Of a stretch of 64,000 nt of DNA, positions 9,953 through 21,866 are shown piece after piece. Source of the stretch: Nocardioides marmorisolisilvae. GTDB taxonomy: Bacteria > Actinomycetota > Actinomycetes > Propionibacteriales > Nocardioidaceae. The notes beneath the pieces are model-generated. The model saw only the letters and a list, made by a program, of their open reading frames with translations, was not told the origin of the DNA and ran no database searches. The DNA lies in contig NZ_RJSG01000002.1 of assembly GCF_003725775.1 (NCBI RefSeq), forward strand, positions 1,268,400-1,332,399, given 5' to 3'. Position 1 is the first letter of the stretch, and each line of letters opens with the position of its first letter. The translations under genes and the position numbers were made by a program.

Positions 9953-10903
9953 TCAGGCAGGCGACCCGCCGGCCTGCTCGTCGAGGACGTCAGCCGGACG
10001 CGGACCCGAGTAGTCCTCGCCGTACGCGCCGGGCGCCGGGCGACGCTTCTTGCGCGGTGCCGGGTTGCCCGGTGCCATCCGTCGCGCGGTCACCAGGAAC
10101 CCGGTGTGCCCGTTCATCTTGTGGCTGGGCCGGACCGCGAGGCCCTCGACGTGCCACTCGCGGACCAGGGTCTCCCAGGGCTGCGGCTCGGTGAACTCGC
10201 CGTGGGCGCGCAAGGTCTCCACCGTCCGGCCGAGCTGGGTGGTGGTGGCCACGTAGGCGACGACGATGCCGCCGGGCACCAGGACCTCCGCCACGGCGTC
10301 CACGCACTCCCAGGGCGCCAGCATGTCGAGGACCACCCGATCGACCGAGGCGGGTGCCTCGACGCCCGGCAGCGCCTCGACCAGGTCACCGACGGTGAGC
10401 TCCCACGCCGGGTGGTCTCCCGCGAAGAACTGGGTGACGTTCTTGCGCGCGACCGCGGCGAACTCCTCGCGCCGCTCGAAGGAGGACACCCGTCCGCCCG
10501 GGCCGACGGCGCGCAGCAGCGAGCAGGTCAGCGCGCCGGAGCCGACGCCGGCCTCGACGACGCGGGCGCCCGGGAAGATGTCGGCCATGGCGACGATCTG
10601 GGCCGCGTCCTTGGGGTAGACGACCGCCGCGCCGCGCGGCATCGAGACCACGAACTCGCTGAGCAGGGGCCGGAAGACCAGGTACTCCCCGCCCGAGGTC
10701 GAGGTGATGGTGAAGCCCTCGTCGCGCCCGATCAGGTCGTCGTGCTCGATCCCGCCGCGGTTGGTGTGGAACTGCTTGCCGGACTCGAGGCAGATGTTGT
10801 GCCGACGGCCCTTGCCGTCGACCAGCCGGACCCACTCCCCGGCCCGCAGCGGCCCGCGGCTCACCCCGGACCAGGACTCGTCGGGGGTGCTGTTCTCGGT
10901 CAT
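9953..10903 (-). CDS. trmI: tRNA (adenine-58-N1)-methyltransferase TrmI
   Basis: A 316-residue class I SAM-dependent methyltransferase that makes m1A58 in the T-loop of tRNAs. The N-terminal RAGEWVRLVDGKGRRHNICLE domain, the SAM-binding VVEAGVGSGALTCSLLRAVGPGG (about residues 115-138) and the catalytic DRVVLDMLAPWECVD segment are all typical of the TrmI tetramer. The basic C-terminal tail (PRKKRRPAPG) is likely unstructured. The ATG overlaps the stop of the upstream M50 protease gene as ATGA (10900-10903). trmI next to mpa is conserved in actinobacteria (Rv2118c in M. tuberculosis). Confidence 0.95.
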   Translation of the reverse strand: MTENSTPDESWSGVSRGPLRAGEWVRLVDGKGRRHNICLESGKQFHTNRGGIEHDDLIGRDEGFTITSTSGGEYLVFRPLLSEFVVSMPRGAAVVYPKDAAQIVAMADIFPGARVVEAGVGSGALTCSLLRAVGPGGRVSSFERREEFAAVARKNVTQFFAGDHPAWELTVGDLVEALPGVEAPASVDRVVLDMLAPWECVDAVAEVLVPGGIVVAYVATTTQLGRTVETLRAHGEFTEPQPWETLVREWHVEGLAVRPSHKMNGHTGFLVTARRMAPGNPAPRKKRRPAPGAYGEDYSGPRPADVLDEQAGGSPA

Positions 10904-12048
10904 CGGTGGGCTCCTGCGTCGAAGGCGGCGTCCACGTCGGTGGTGACCAGCAGACCGTAGAGCGATCCGTCGGCCTCGACGAGGAGGTACTCGGTGGCCG
11001 GAGTTCGTGCCATCGCCCGGACCAGGTCCTCCCCGGTCAGGTCGGCCGGCAGCACCAGGCCGTCGGAGAGGCTACGCGTCACCGAGCTGACCGGGACCCA
11101 CGGCCTCCGTTCCTCGGGGATGGAGAGCAGTGCGGTCTCGTTCACGATGCCGGTCAGACGCTCGTCGCTGTCGTGGACCGCCATCCCGCCGGCGCCCGCG
11201 TCCTGCGCCCGACGTACGGCCTCGGCAACGGAGAGCTCGTCCGGTACGACGACCACGCGGCGCGCGAGCGGGCGGGCCTGGAGCGCCGGCAGCCGGCGCC
11301 GGATCTGGGCGCTCGCCAGCGAGAAGTTCGCCGCAGACCAGAGGAACCAGAAGATCATGAAGGCGAAGACGTAGTCGAAGACCCGTGGGCGGACGCCGAA
11401 CAGAGGCTCGGAGACGAACGGGTAGCCCAGCGCGAGCACCGCCGTGATGCGACCGCCCCAGGCGGCCACGATCGTCCCGGTGTGCATGTTCCCGCGCAGC
11501 TGCCAGACCGCGGCCCGCAGGACCCGACCACCGTCCAGCGGCAGACCCGGGATGAGGTTCAGGACGCCGACGACCAGGTTGGTCCCGGCCAGGCCCTGGA
11601 TCGCCAGCTCGGTCAGACCGGACGGATTCGTCCAGACCAGGACCAGCAGCGCCAGCCCGCCGACCGCAAGGGAGGTGATCGGGCCGACGACGGCGATCCG
11701 GAACTCCTGCCCGGCGCTCTTCGCCTCGGCGTCGATGTGGGTGCTGCCGCCCAGGAACTCCAGCGTGATCGACCGGACCGGCAGTCCCGCCCGCTGCGCG
11801 ACTACCGCGTGCGACATCTCGTGCAGCAGGATCGAGCCGTACAGGAGCATCGCGTAGCCGACCCCGGCGACGTACTTCCAGATGCCCAGTCCCGGGTGCA
11901 CCTGCTCGATCCGCGGCTCCAGCAGCGAGGCGATCACCAGGGCGATCACGAACCACGAGGCCCGGACGAAGACGTCCACCCCGAACACCGAGCCCAGCCG
12001 GACGCTGCCCGGGGGCTGGTTCGACGGTCGCGCATCAGGGTGGGCCAC
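10900..12048 (-). CDS. Site-2-type M50 membrane metalloprotease with CBS domains
   Basis: A 382-residue intramembrane zinc protease. Membrane helices occupy roughly residues 25-240. The zinc motif HEMSHA (HExxH) lies in a helix after AMLLYGSIL, and the third ligand region is NLIPGLPLDGGRVLRA. A cytoplasmic C-terminal CBS-domain pair (about 255-380) may bind adenine nucleotides and gate activity. It resembles the S2P/M50B group rather than RseP because it lacks a PDZ domain. The GTG start has TAGGTT six bases upstream. The substrate is unknown; co-transcription with trmI and close proximity to mpa suggest a proteostasis role, which is inference. Confidence 0.88.
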   Translation of the reverse strand: MAHPDARPSNQPPGSVRLGSVFGVDVFVRASWFVIALVIASLLEPRIEQVHPGLGIWKYVAGVGYAMLLYGSILLHEMSHAVVAQRAGLPVRSITLEFLGGSTHIDAEAKSAGQEFRIAVVGPITSLAVGGLALLVLVWTNPSGLTELAIQGLAGTNLVVGVLNLIPGLPLDGGRVLRAAVWQLRGNMHTGTIVAAWGGRITAVLALGYPFVSEPLFGVRPRVFDYVFAFMIFWFLWSAANFSLASAQIRRRLPALQARPLARRVVVVPDELSVAEAVRRAQDAGAGGMAVHDSDERLTGIVNETALLSIPEERRPWVPVSSVTRSLSDGLVLPADLTGEDLVRAMARTPATEYLLVEADGSLYGLLVTTDVDAAFDAGAHR

Positions 12049-12054
12049 CAGGAA

Positions 12055-12060
12055 AACCTA
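12055..12060 (-). promoter_or_regulatory. -10 box TAGGTT of the M50 protease (leaderless)
   Basis: Six bases before the GTG; it heads the M50-trmI transcript and faces the GtrA promoter. Confidence 0.55.
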
Positions 12061-12086
12061 GCGTGCGGACCTTTGTCTCCGACCCG

Positions 12087-12092
12087 TAGCCT
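12087..12092 (+). promoter_or_regulatory. -10 box TAGCCT of the GtrA gene (leaderless)
   Basis: Six bases before the GTG; no Shine-Dalgarno is present. Confidence 0.55.
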
Positions 12093-12098
12093 CTGTCC

Positions 12099-12692
12099 GT
12101 GATCTCCCTCGCCGAGCGGCTGCTCCAGCACCGCGGCATGCGCCAGCTGGTGAAGTTCGGACTGGTCGGCGGTACCGGCGTCGTGATCAACCTCGTGGTG
12201 ATCATCGTGTGCAACAAGCTGGGGCCGGATCCGCACGGGATCGCGGTGAACCTGCCCTGGAGCCGGTTCAACATCCGCACCTACCACGTGTACGCGACGA
12301 TCGCGTTCCTGGTCGCGAACCTGTGGAACTTCCAGCTCAACCGCTGGTGGACGTTCCGCACGTCGAAGCACGCTGCCTGGCTCACGGAATACTGGCCGTT
12401 CCTCCTGACCGGTCTGGTGGCGCTCGTCGGCAACCTCGCGGTCCTCACGGCGCTGCTGCACCCGAACTCGCCGATCTCGCTGCCGCACGGGTACTTCGAC
12501 GACACCACCGGTCTGCGCAACCGGCTCTACTGGGGCCAGCTGATCGCGGTCGTCGTGGTGACCCCGGTGACGTTCCTGGTGAACAAGTACTGGACCTTCA
12601 CCGCCGGGACGGTCAGCGCCGCCGCAGCAGCCGCCGAGCTGTCGTCCGAAGGCGCTGACGAATCTCGTTCACCCGCCACACCAGCACCCTGA
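12099..12692 (+). CDS. GtrA-family membrane protein
   Basis: A 197-residue protein with four predicted membrane segments (about 20-45, 65-85, 100-120 and 145-165) and the GtrA signature FGLVGGTGVVINLVV near the N-terminus. GtrA-like proteins are thought to flip or help transfer polyprenol-linked sugars. Ppm1-type mannose synthase is encoded convergently next door, which fits a lipid-sugar role. The GTG is preceded by TAGCCT at six bases. The Ala/Ser-rich C-terminal tail overlaps the 3' end of the synthase gene by 80 bases. Confidence 0.88.
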   Translation: MISLAERLLQHRGMRQLVKFGLVGGTGVVINLVVIIVCNKLGPDPHGIAVNLPWSRFNIRTYHVYATIAFLVANLWNFQLNRWWTFRTSKHAAWLTEYWPFLLTGLVALVGNLAVLTALLHPNSPISLPHGYFDDTTGLRNRLYWGQLIAVVVVTPVTFLVNKYWTFTAGTVSAAAAAAELSSEGADESRSPATPAP

Positions 12693-13368
12693 CCATCGCC
12701 TCCCGGGCGATCGTCGCCGTCATCTTCGACTGACCGAGGCGGCGCTCGGTGAACGTGATCGGGTACTCCTCGATCGCCAGTCCGGCCCGTTGCGCCCGCC
12801 AGGTGTTCTCGACCTGGAAGGCATAGCCGGTCGACTGCGACTGCGCGACGTGGCAGATCTCCAGCGCGTCCGCCGCCCACACCCGGAAACCGGCGGTGGC
12901 GTCCCGGACCGGCACCCGCAGCACCACGCGGACGTAGAGGTTGCCGCCGCGCGAGATCACCCGCCGGCTCAGCGGCCAGTTCTCGGTGCCGCCTCCCGGG
13001 ACGTAGCGCGAGCCGATCACGAGGTCGGCCGAGCCGCCGTTGCCGCGGGAGGCCGCCAGCATCCCGGCGAGCGCCTCCGGTGGGTGCGAGAGATCGGCGT
13101 CCATCTGACCGATGACTGCGTAGCCGCGCTCCCGGGCCCAGGAGAACCCCGCCCGGTACGCCGCACCGAGACCGGCCTTGCCGGGTCGCTCGAGCAGGAA
13201 CACCCGGTCGGTGAAGGCGGCGTGTGCCCGCACCAGGTCGGCGGTCCCGTCCGGGCTGGAGTCGTCGACGACCAGCACGTGAGCATCGGTTGCGGCGAGG
13301 ACACGGTCGAGTGCCTCGAGCACCGATTCCGCCTCGTCGTACGTCGGGATCACGACGATGCTGGCCAC
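12613..13368 (-). CDS. Polyprenol monophosphomannose synthase (Ppm1/DPM1-like glycosyltransferase)
   Basis: A 251-residue GT2 glycosyltransferase that moves mannose from GDP-mannose onto polyprenyl phosphate, supplying lipid-linked mannose for lipomannan or protein mannosylation. It shows the GT-A start ASIVVIPTYDEAESV, the metal-binding QMDADLSHPPE and the product-side YVPGGGTENW segment; the basic C-terminus (RTTARRLLRRR) may touch the membrane. I place the start at the GTG of GVASIVV because TATGCT lies seven bases before it; an ATG four codons earlier is possible. The acyltransferase domain fused to Ppm1 in some mycobacteria is absent. Confidence 0.88.
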   Translation of the reverse strand: MASIVVIPTYDEAESVLEALDRVLAATDAHVLVVDDSSPDGTADLVRAHAAFTDRVFLLERPGKAGLGAAYRAGFSWARERGYAVIGQMDADLSHPPEALAGMLAASRGNGGSADLVIGSRYVPGGGTENWPLSRRVISRGGNLYVRVVLRVPVRDATAGFRVWAADALEICHVAQSQSTGYAFQVENTWRAQRAGLAIEEYPITFTERRLGQSKMTATIAREAMVRVLVWRVNEIRQRLRTTARRLLRRR

Positions 13369-13375
13369 GCCGGGA

Positions 13376-13381
13376 AGCATA
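13376..13381 (-). promoter_or_regulatory. -10 box TATGCT of the mannose synthase (leaderless)
   Basis: Seven bases before the GTG of VASIVV, which decides that start over the ATG four codons earlier (the earlier ATG overlaps the box). Confidence 0.55.
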
Positions 13382-13429
13382 GACGCCGGTCGCGGCCGAG
13401 CCGTCCGCGGAACTGTCCACCCGGACGCC

Positions 13430-13435
13430 TAGGCT
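13430..13435 (+). promoter_or_regulatory. -10 box TAGGCT of the RecB-like nuclease (leaderless)
   Basis: Six bases before the ATG. Confidence 0.55.
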
Positions 13436-13441
13436 CGGGGC

Positions 13442-14350
13442 ATGGCGAAGTCGGTGACCGAGCAGGTCCGCAACGGGACCGAGGTCGACGGGGTGGACGT
13501 GGTCGGCGCCCTGTCCCCTAGCCGCGCCGGCGACTTCAAGACCTGCCCGCTGATGTATCGCTACCGCACCATCGACAGGCTCCCGGAACCGCCGTCGCCC
13601 GACGCCGTCCGCGGCACTGTGGTGCACAAGGTCCTCGAGGACCTCTTCGACCTGCCGGCCGCCGAGCGGACGCCGGACCGCGCCGAGGCGATGATCGACG
13701 GCGCCTGGGAGTACGTGCTCGGCGACGACGAGCGGGCCGAGGAGCTCTTCGCGCCCGACAGCGACCCCGCGGCCCAGGCGTCCTGGCTCGACTCGTGCCG
13801 GACGGTCCTGCGCAAGTACTTCGACCTCGAGGACCCCACCGTCCTGGAGCCGGCCGAGCGGGAGCTCTACGTCGAGACGCTCCTGGAGTCCAAGCTGCTG
13901 CTGCGTGGCTTCGTCGACCGGGTCGACGTTGCCCCGACGGGCGCGATCAGGGTGGTCGACTACAAGACGGGCCGGTCCCCCGGTGAGAGCTTCGAGGCCA
14001 AGGCGCTGTTCCAGATGCGCTTCTACGCGCTCGTCATCTGGAAGACCCGCGGGGTCATCCCGGCGATGCTCCGGCTCATCTACCTCGGCAACGGCGAGAT
14101 GGTCAGCTACTCCCCCGACGAGCAGGACCTCCGGTCGACCGAGCGCCAGCTCGACGCCCTCTGGAAGGCGATCTCCCGAGCCCACGAGTCCGGTGACTGG
14201 CGCCCGAACAAGAGTCGGCTGTGCGACTGGTGCTCGTTCAAGGAGCACTGTCCCGAGTTCGGCGGGACGCTGCTCCCGCTACCGGTGGTTTCGACAGGCT
14301 CAACCAGCGAAGACGCGAGCGAGGCCGGCGAGGTCGAGCCCGGCGAGTGA
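13442..14350 (+). CDS. RecB-family PD-(D/E)XK nuclease with Fe-S cysteines
   Basis: A 302-residue stand-alone nuclease domain like that of AddB/RecB and Cas4. The N-terminal SPSRAGDFKTCPLMYRYR supplies Cys35; the active site is spread over RGTVVHKVLEDLF (His62) and VVDYKTGR; three more cysteines at LCDWCSFKEHC complete a likely 4Fe-4S site. The M. tuberculosis equivalent is Rv2119. TAGGCT lies six bases before the ATG. The last 20 or so residues ([21 protein letters not shown]) are low-complexity and partly encoded by the dispersed 23-bp repeat at 14287-14309. The 3' end overlaps the HAD phosphatase gene by 51 bases. Confidence 0.9.
   Translation: MAKSVTEQVRNGTEVDGVDVVGALSPSRAGDFKTCPLMYRYRTIDRLPEPPSPDAVRGTVVHKVLEDLFDLPAAERTPDRAEAMIDGAWEYVLGDDERAEELFAPDSDPAAQASWLDSCRTVLRKYFDLEDPTVLEPAERELYVETLLESKLLLRGFVDRVDVAPTGAIRVVDYKTGRSPGESFEAKALFQMRFYALVIWKTRGVIPAMLRLIYLGNGEMVSYSPDEQDLRSTERQLDALWKAISRAHESGDWRPNKSRLCDWCSFKEHCPEFGGTLLPLPVVSTGSTSEDASEAGEVEPGE
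14287..14309 (+). repeat. Dispersed repeat copy 1
   Basis: The 20-mer GGTTTCGACAGGCTCAACCA plus GCG occurs here and identically at 48857-48879, with a 22-base inverted copy at 51587-51608. Here it encodes VSTGSTS in the nuclease C-terminus on the plus strand. On the minus strand it supplies GCTGGTTGA, the Ala-Gly-stop ending of the HAD gene. Its ends form a TGGTT/AACCA inverted repeat. Confidence 0.85.
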
Positions 14351-14945
14351 GTCGCGGAACACCCGCCGCTCCCCCTCCAGCACCGGCACGTGGTTCGGCA
14401 CCACCAGGACCGTGCATCCGGCCGCTTCGGCTGACTTCGCGCCCGTGTTCGAGTCCTCGATCGCCAGGCAGTCCGCCGGGTCGACGCCCAGCTCGGCCGC
14501 GGCGAGCAGGTACGGCTCGGGGTGCGGCTTGCCCAGCTCGACCCGGTCACCGGTGACGACGGTGGCGAACGAGCTCGGCGGCAGCGCCTCCAGGATCGGC
14601 GCGACGAACCGCTGCCACGACATCGTCACCAGCCCGCAGGGCACCCCGGCGAGGTTGAGCGCGGTGAGCAGCTCGACCGCACCCGGCTGCCACGGCACCT
14701 GCTGACGCACCCGCGACACCACGCCGTCCAGCAGCCGGTCGACGATCTCGGCCGGGTCCAGGTCGACCCCGCCGTGCTCGCGGATGTAGGCCCCCGAGAC
14801 CAGCAGGTCGTTGCCGACCAGGTTCAGGGCGTGCTCCATCGACCAGGTGCCACCGAACTCAGCGACCAAGTTGAACTCGGTCTCGATCCAGTACGGCTCG
14901 GTGTCGACCAGGGTGCCGTCCATGTCGAACAGGACGGCTGCAGGC

Positions 14946-14956
<11 letters not shown>
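14300..14956 (-). CDS. HAD-superfamily phosphatase (beta-phosphoglucomutase-like)
   Basis: A hydrolase of about 218 residues with all four HAD motifs: nucleophile [15 protein letters not shown], the Thr/Ser of motif II, Lys in [11 protein letters not shown], and the acidic LAIEDSNTG. The cap inserted after motif I puts it in the HAD-IA group (sugar phosphates or phosphoglycolate-type substrates); the substrate is not evident. No ATG, GTG or TTG exists between 15112 and the nucleophile, so the start is uncertain. A CTG at 14956, 11 bases inside the end of metH, would give the expected N-terminus and couple the gene to metH. Its stop codon lies in the dispersed repeat. Confidence 0.85.
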
Positions 14957-18695
<3,739 letters not shown>

Positions 18696-18702
18696 GTAGG
18701 TT

Positions 18703-18719
18703 CCTTCCGGTTCGGAAGG
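18703..18719 (-). promoter_or_regulatory. Hairpin that contains the metH ribosome-binding site
   Basis: On the metH strand CCTTCCG-AAC-CGGAAGG forms a perfect 7-bp stem. Its 3' arm is the GGAAGG Shine-Dalgarno, which ends seven bases before the GTG. When folded it would hide the site, so something must open it. Confidence 0.65.
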
Positions 18720-18743
18720 CGTCCTTGGATCTGCCGAGCGTGG

Positions 18744-18767
18744 CGGACCCGGTGAACCGGCGGTCCG
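18744..18767 (-). promoter_or_regulatory. Upstream hairpin in the metH leader
   Basis: An imperfect 24-base hairpin (CGGACC/GGTCCG outer stem, CCGGT/ACCGG inner stem) lies 25 bases upstream of the ribosome-binding-site hairpin. With shorter inverted repeats further upstream (CTCG/CGAG and CGTG/CACG) it makes the leader strongly structured. I recognise no known riboswitch class. Confidence 0.45.
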
Positions 18768-18929
18768 TTGCAACGCCTCTCGACCCGACGAGTCTACGTG
18801 GTGGCACGCCCGAACCCCCGGTGATTTCTCATGTTGGCGCCCACGTTCGCCGTAATCGTCGCTGCGCTCCTCAAACGCTCGTCGCTACGCCACCAACGAG
18901 CAAGCTCGGTGTGGCTCCACTCCCACGCG

Positions 18930-18935
18930 TAGGCT
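18930..18935 (+). promoter_or_regulatory. -10 box TAGGCT of the PAC2 gene (leaderless)
   Basis: Six bases before the GTG, at the far end of the metH leader region. Confidence 0.55.
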
Positions 18936-18941
18936 GAAGTC

Positions 18942-19793
18942 GTGATCGAGATCGACGTCGTCCGCCCCCTGGTGAACCCGGTGATGATCAGCGCGTTCGA
19001 GGGCTGGAACGACGCTGCCGGTGCCGCCACCGGCGTGCTGGACCACCTGATCGACGTCTGGGACGCCCAGCTGGTCGCGGCGATCGACCCCGAGGACTAC
19101 TACGACTTCCAGGTGAACCGCCCGGTCGTGGGCACCAACGAGGAGGGCATGCGCCGGATCACCTGGCCCTCCACCCAGCTGTTCGTCGCCCGGCCGGCTG
19201 GTTCGCACCGCGACGTGGTCCTGCTGCGCGGCATCGAGCCGAACATGCGCTGGCGCGGGTTCTGCGCCGAGCTGCTGGCCGCCGCGGACGACCTCGAGGT
19301 GAACCAGGTCGTGACGCTCGGCGCCCTGCTCGCCGAGACCCCGCACACCCGGCCGATCCCCGTGACCGGGACCGCGACCGAGCTCGACCTCGACGACCGG
19401 CTCAAGCTCGAGCCGTCGACGTACGAGGGGCCGACCGGGATCGTGGGCGTGCTCCAGGACGCCTGCGCCCGTCTCGACATCCCCGCGGTCTCGTTCTGGG
19501 CCGCCGTCCCGCACTACCTGCCGCAGGCACCCTGCCCGAAGGGGACGCTCGCACTGCTGACCCAGGTCGAGGACCTGCTCGAGCTCTCGATCCCGCTGGG
19601 TGACCTTCCCGAGGAGAGCCGGGCCTGGGAGCGCGGCGTCGAGGAGCTCGCCGAGGAGGACGAGGACGTCGCCGAGTACGTACGCAGCCTCGAGGAGTCC
19701 AAGGACACCGCCGACCTCCCGGAGGCGAGCGGCGAGGCGATCGCGCGCGAGTTCGAGCGCTACCTCAAGCGGCGCGAGGACCCCGAGGACTAG
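18942..19793 (+). CDS. PAC2-family protein (proteasome-assembly-chaperone-like)
   Basis: A 283-residue PAC2-domain protein. The start is typical of the family ([24 protein letters not shown]) and the C-terminal third is a Glu-rich helical region ([14 protein letters not shown]). In eukaryotes PAC2 folds help assemble proteasome rings. Bacterial homologues such as Rv2125 are structurally similar but their role is not established. A TAGGCT box six bases before the GTG suggests a leaderless transcript. The TAG stop overlaps the mshC stop in a palindromic CTAG. The GC content and codon use look like its neighbours. Confidence 0.88.
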   Translation: MIEIDVVRPLVNPVMISAFEGWNDAAGAATGVLDHLIDVWDAQLVAAIDPEDYYDFQVNRPVVGTNEEGMRRITWPSTQLFVARPAGSHRDVVLLRGIEPNMRWRGFCAELLAAADDLEVNQVVTLGALLAETPHTRPIPVTGTATELDLDDRLKLEPSTYEGPTGIVGVLQDACARLDIPAVSFWAAVPHYLPQAPCPKGTLALLTQVEDLLELSIPLGDLPEESRAWERGVEELAEEDEDVAEYVRSLEESKDTADLPEASGEAIAREFERYLKRREDPED

Positions 19794-21034
19794 AGCCGCA
19801 GACCCAGAGCCGCGTCGGCCAGGGTCCGCACGACGGCCCCGGCACCCGGCTCCGAGGTGTCTCCCGCGAGCGTCGCGGTCGCCCAGGAATCCAGCGCGAT
19901 GAGGGCACCGGGAGCGTCCAGATCGGTAGCGAGGCAGGTCAGCACGCCTTCGACCACCGGCTCGGTGGCCGCACCCGCGCCGGACGCCACGGCCTCGCGG
20001 AGCTTCTCCAGGGTCGCGACCGCGGTCTGCAGCCCGGCCTCGGTCCACTCCCAGTCGGACCGGTAGTGGTGGGCCAGCAGCGCCAGCCGGATCGCCATCG
20101 GGTCGGTGCCGTTCTCCCGCAACCGTGAGACCAGCTCGAGGTTGCCCTTGGACTTCGACATCTTCTCGCCGTCCAGGGCGACCATGCCGGCGTGGACGTA
20201 GGCGCGCGCGAACCGGACGTCCGGCTCGGCCACCTGCGACTCCGCGGCGCTCATCTCGTGGTGCGGGAAGACCAGGTCGCTCCCGCCGCCCTGGACCTCG
20301 AAGCCACCGCCGAGGTGGTCGCGGGCGATCGCCGAGCACTCGATGTGCCAGCCCGGTCGGCCGCGTCCTAGCGCGGAGTCCCAGGCCGGGTCGTTCGGCC
20401 GCTCGGCCTGCCAGAGCAGGCAGTCCAGCGGGTCGCGCTTGCCGGGACGATCGGGGTCTCCCCCGCGCTCGGCGAAGATCGTCATCATCTGCTCGCGGTC
20501 CCAGCCGGAGACCGATCCGAAGGTCGGGTCCGCGTGCACCGAGAAGTAGAGGTCCTCCGACCCGTCCTCGTTCGGCACCCCGTAGACGGCGCCGCTCTTC
20601 TGCAGGTCACCGATCATGTCGACGACCAGCGGGATCGCCTCGACAGCACCGACGTAGGCCTTCGGCGGGAGCACCCGCAGCGCCTCCATGTCGGTGCGGA
20701 ACAGCTCGGTCTCGCGCTCGGCCAGGGCTACCCAGTCCTCGCCGGTCGCGTTCGCGCGCTCGAGGAGCGGGTCGTCGACGTCGGTCACGTTCTGCACGTA
20801 GCGGACCGCGTGGCCCGCCGAGCGCCAGGCCCTGTTCAGCAGGTCGAAAGCCACGTACGTCGCGGCGTGGCCCATGTGGGTGGCGTCGTACGGCGTGATC
20901 CCGCAGACGTACATCCGCGCGACCCCGGACGGGGGCACCAGCTCGACGAGGCCACCGGTGGCGGAGTCGTGCACCTGCACCTCGGGCGCCCGACGACCCA
21001 GGGCAGGGACGTCAGGGGCAGACCAGGCGCGCAT
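19790..21034 (-). CDS. mshC: Mycothiol ligase MshC (Cys:GlcN-inositol ligase)
   Basis: A 414-residue cysteinyl-tRNA-synthetase-like enzyme that uses ATP to join cysteine to 1-O-glucosamine-inositol, the third step of mycothiol synthesis. Zinc and HIGH-type elements appear as [16 protein letters not shown], and KMSKSKGNL is the second ATP-binding loop. The shortened C-terminus lacks the tRNA-binding part of true CysS, and length matches MshC (about 412). TAGTCT lies seven bases before the ATG. Its presence shows that the organism should use mycothiol as its main small thiol. Confidence 0.96.
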   Translation of the reverse strand: MRAWSAPDVPALGRRAPEVQVHDSATGGLVELVPPSGVARMYVCGITPYDATHMGHAATYVAFDLLNRAWRSAGHAVRYVQNVTDVDDPLLERANATGEDWVALAERETELFRTDMEALRVLPPKAYVGAVEAIPLVVDMIGDLQKSGAVYGVPNEDGSEDLYFSVHADPTFGSVSGWDREQMMTIFAERGGDPDRPGKRDPLDCLLWQAERPNDPAWDSALGRGRPGWHIECSAIARDHLGGGFEVQGGGSDLVFPHHEMSAAESQVAEPDVRFARAYVHAGMVALDGEKMSKSKGNLELVSRLRENGTDPMAIRLALLAHHYRSDWEWTEAGLQTAVATLEKLREAVASGAGAATEPVVEGVLTCLATDLDAPGALIALDSWATATLAGDTSEPGAGAVVRTLADAALGLRL

Positions 21035-21041
21035 GCGTCGA

Positions 21042-21047
21042 AGACTA
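21042..21047 (-). promoter_or_regulatory. -10 box TAGTCT of mshC (leaderless)
   Basis: Seven bases before the ATG. Confidence 0.55.
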
Positions 21048-21065
21048 ACGAAGACCTGTGCGGGC

Positions 21066-21866
21066 CTAGAACGGCGGCCAGGGCAGCGATGGCCAGCCTG
21101 GTCCCGGGTCCGGGAACCGACCGGCGCTCAGGAGCCGGTCGAGGCGACGGGCGGTCGCCCGGATCTCATCCCCGTTGAGGAGGAAGCCCAGGTCGTCGCC
21201 GGTGGGGCCGGACAGGCAGGCGGCCAGGCGCTCCAGCGCCGCGCGCTCCTCGGCGTGCAGGCGCCGGCCCTGGAATCCCCAGAGGACCGTGCGCAGCTTG
21301 TCCTCGACGTGGAAGCACACACCGTGGTCGACGCCGTACCGGTGGCCGTCGGTCATCGCGAGCACGTGGCCGCCCTTGCGGTCGGTGTTGTTCACCACGA
21401 TGTCGAACAGCGCCATCCGCCGCAGCGGCTCGCTGTCCTCGTGCACGAGCATCACCGGACGCTCGTGGTTGTCGAAGGCGTCCAGGACGTGCAGTGCTCC
21501 GGGTGGGACCGGTCCTTCGGGCAGCAGGTCGACAGGTTCCTGCTCCGCGTCGGGCTCGCACCAGAGCTGAACCATCCCCGGGCCGGCCGGGCCCTCGCGC
21601 AGCAGCGTCGGCGGGACGACGGCCCAGCCGAGCGCCTCGGAGACCACCCAGGCGGCGTACTCCCGGTTGGCCAGGGTGCCGTCCTCGAAGTCCCAGAGCG
21701 GCCGCTCTCCCGACGTCGGCTTGTAGACGGCCTGCGGGCCGTCCCCCGCCGAAGTCTCTGGGCCGAGCCGGCACAGGTAGGTGTGGTTCGAGGCGGGCAT
21801 GATCCGCCCGAGCACGGTCAGCTCGCCCTCGGCGAGCAGGTCGAGGTCGACCGGATCCGTGCTCAC
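21066..21866 (-). CDS. SCO1664-family kinase-like protein
   Basis: A 266-residue protein of the conserved but uncharacterised SCO1664 family, distantly like phosphatidylinositol 3/4-kinases and HipA. Visible kinase-like elements are a candidate ATP-binding lysine in [15 protein letters not shown], the catalytic-loop-like [11 protein letters not shown], and the metal-binding-like VDHGVCFH. The GTG start overlaps the DUF3090 stop as GTGA (21863-21866), so the two are probably co-translated. With the phosphatase gene upstream it forms a kinase/phosphatase-type triad. Substrate unknown. Confidence 0.8.
   Translation of the reverse strand: MSTDPVDLDLLAEGELTVLGRIMPASNHTYLCRLGPETSAGDGPQAVYKPTSGERPLWDFEDGTLANREYAAWVVSEALGWAVVPPTLLREGPAGPGMVQLWCEPDAEQEPVDLLPEGPVPPGALHVLDAFDNHERPVMLVHEDSEPLRRMALFDIVVNNTDRKGGHVLAMTDGHRYGVDHGVCFHVEDKLRTVLWGFQGRRLHAEERAALERLAACLSGPTGDDLGFLLNGDEIRATARRLDRLLSAGRFPDPGPGWPSLPWPPF

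Noticed and set aside
13571-13586. A partial match (TCGACAGGCTC) to the dispersed repeat in the RecB-like gene
   Set aside because: Only 11 bases match and the flanks do not; probably chance.
18841-18900. A GAGGAGCGCAGCGACG stretch on the metH strand that resembles the core of the SAH riboswitch
   Set aside because: The partner segments (AGGCTCG and ACGGCGCTC types) needed for its two stems are not found downstream, so the class assignment fails. Chance or a local repeat is more likely.
18696-18941. Cobalamin or SAM riboswitch in front of metH
   Set aside because: No B12 box (GCCACTG), no GCCCCCGCAACTGT-type core and no SAM-I or SAM-IV consensus is seen.
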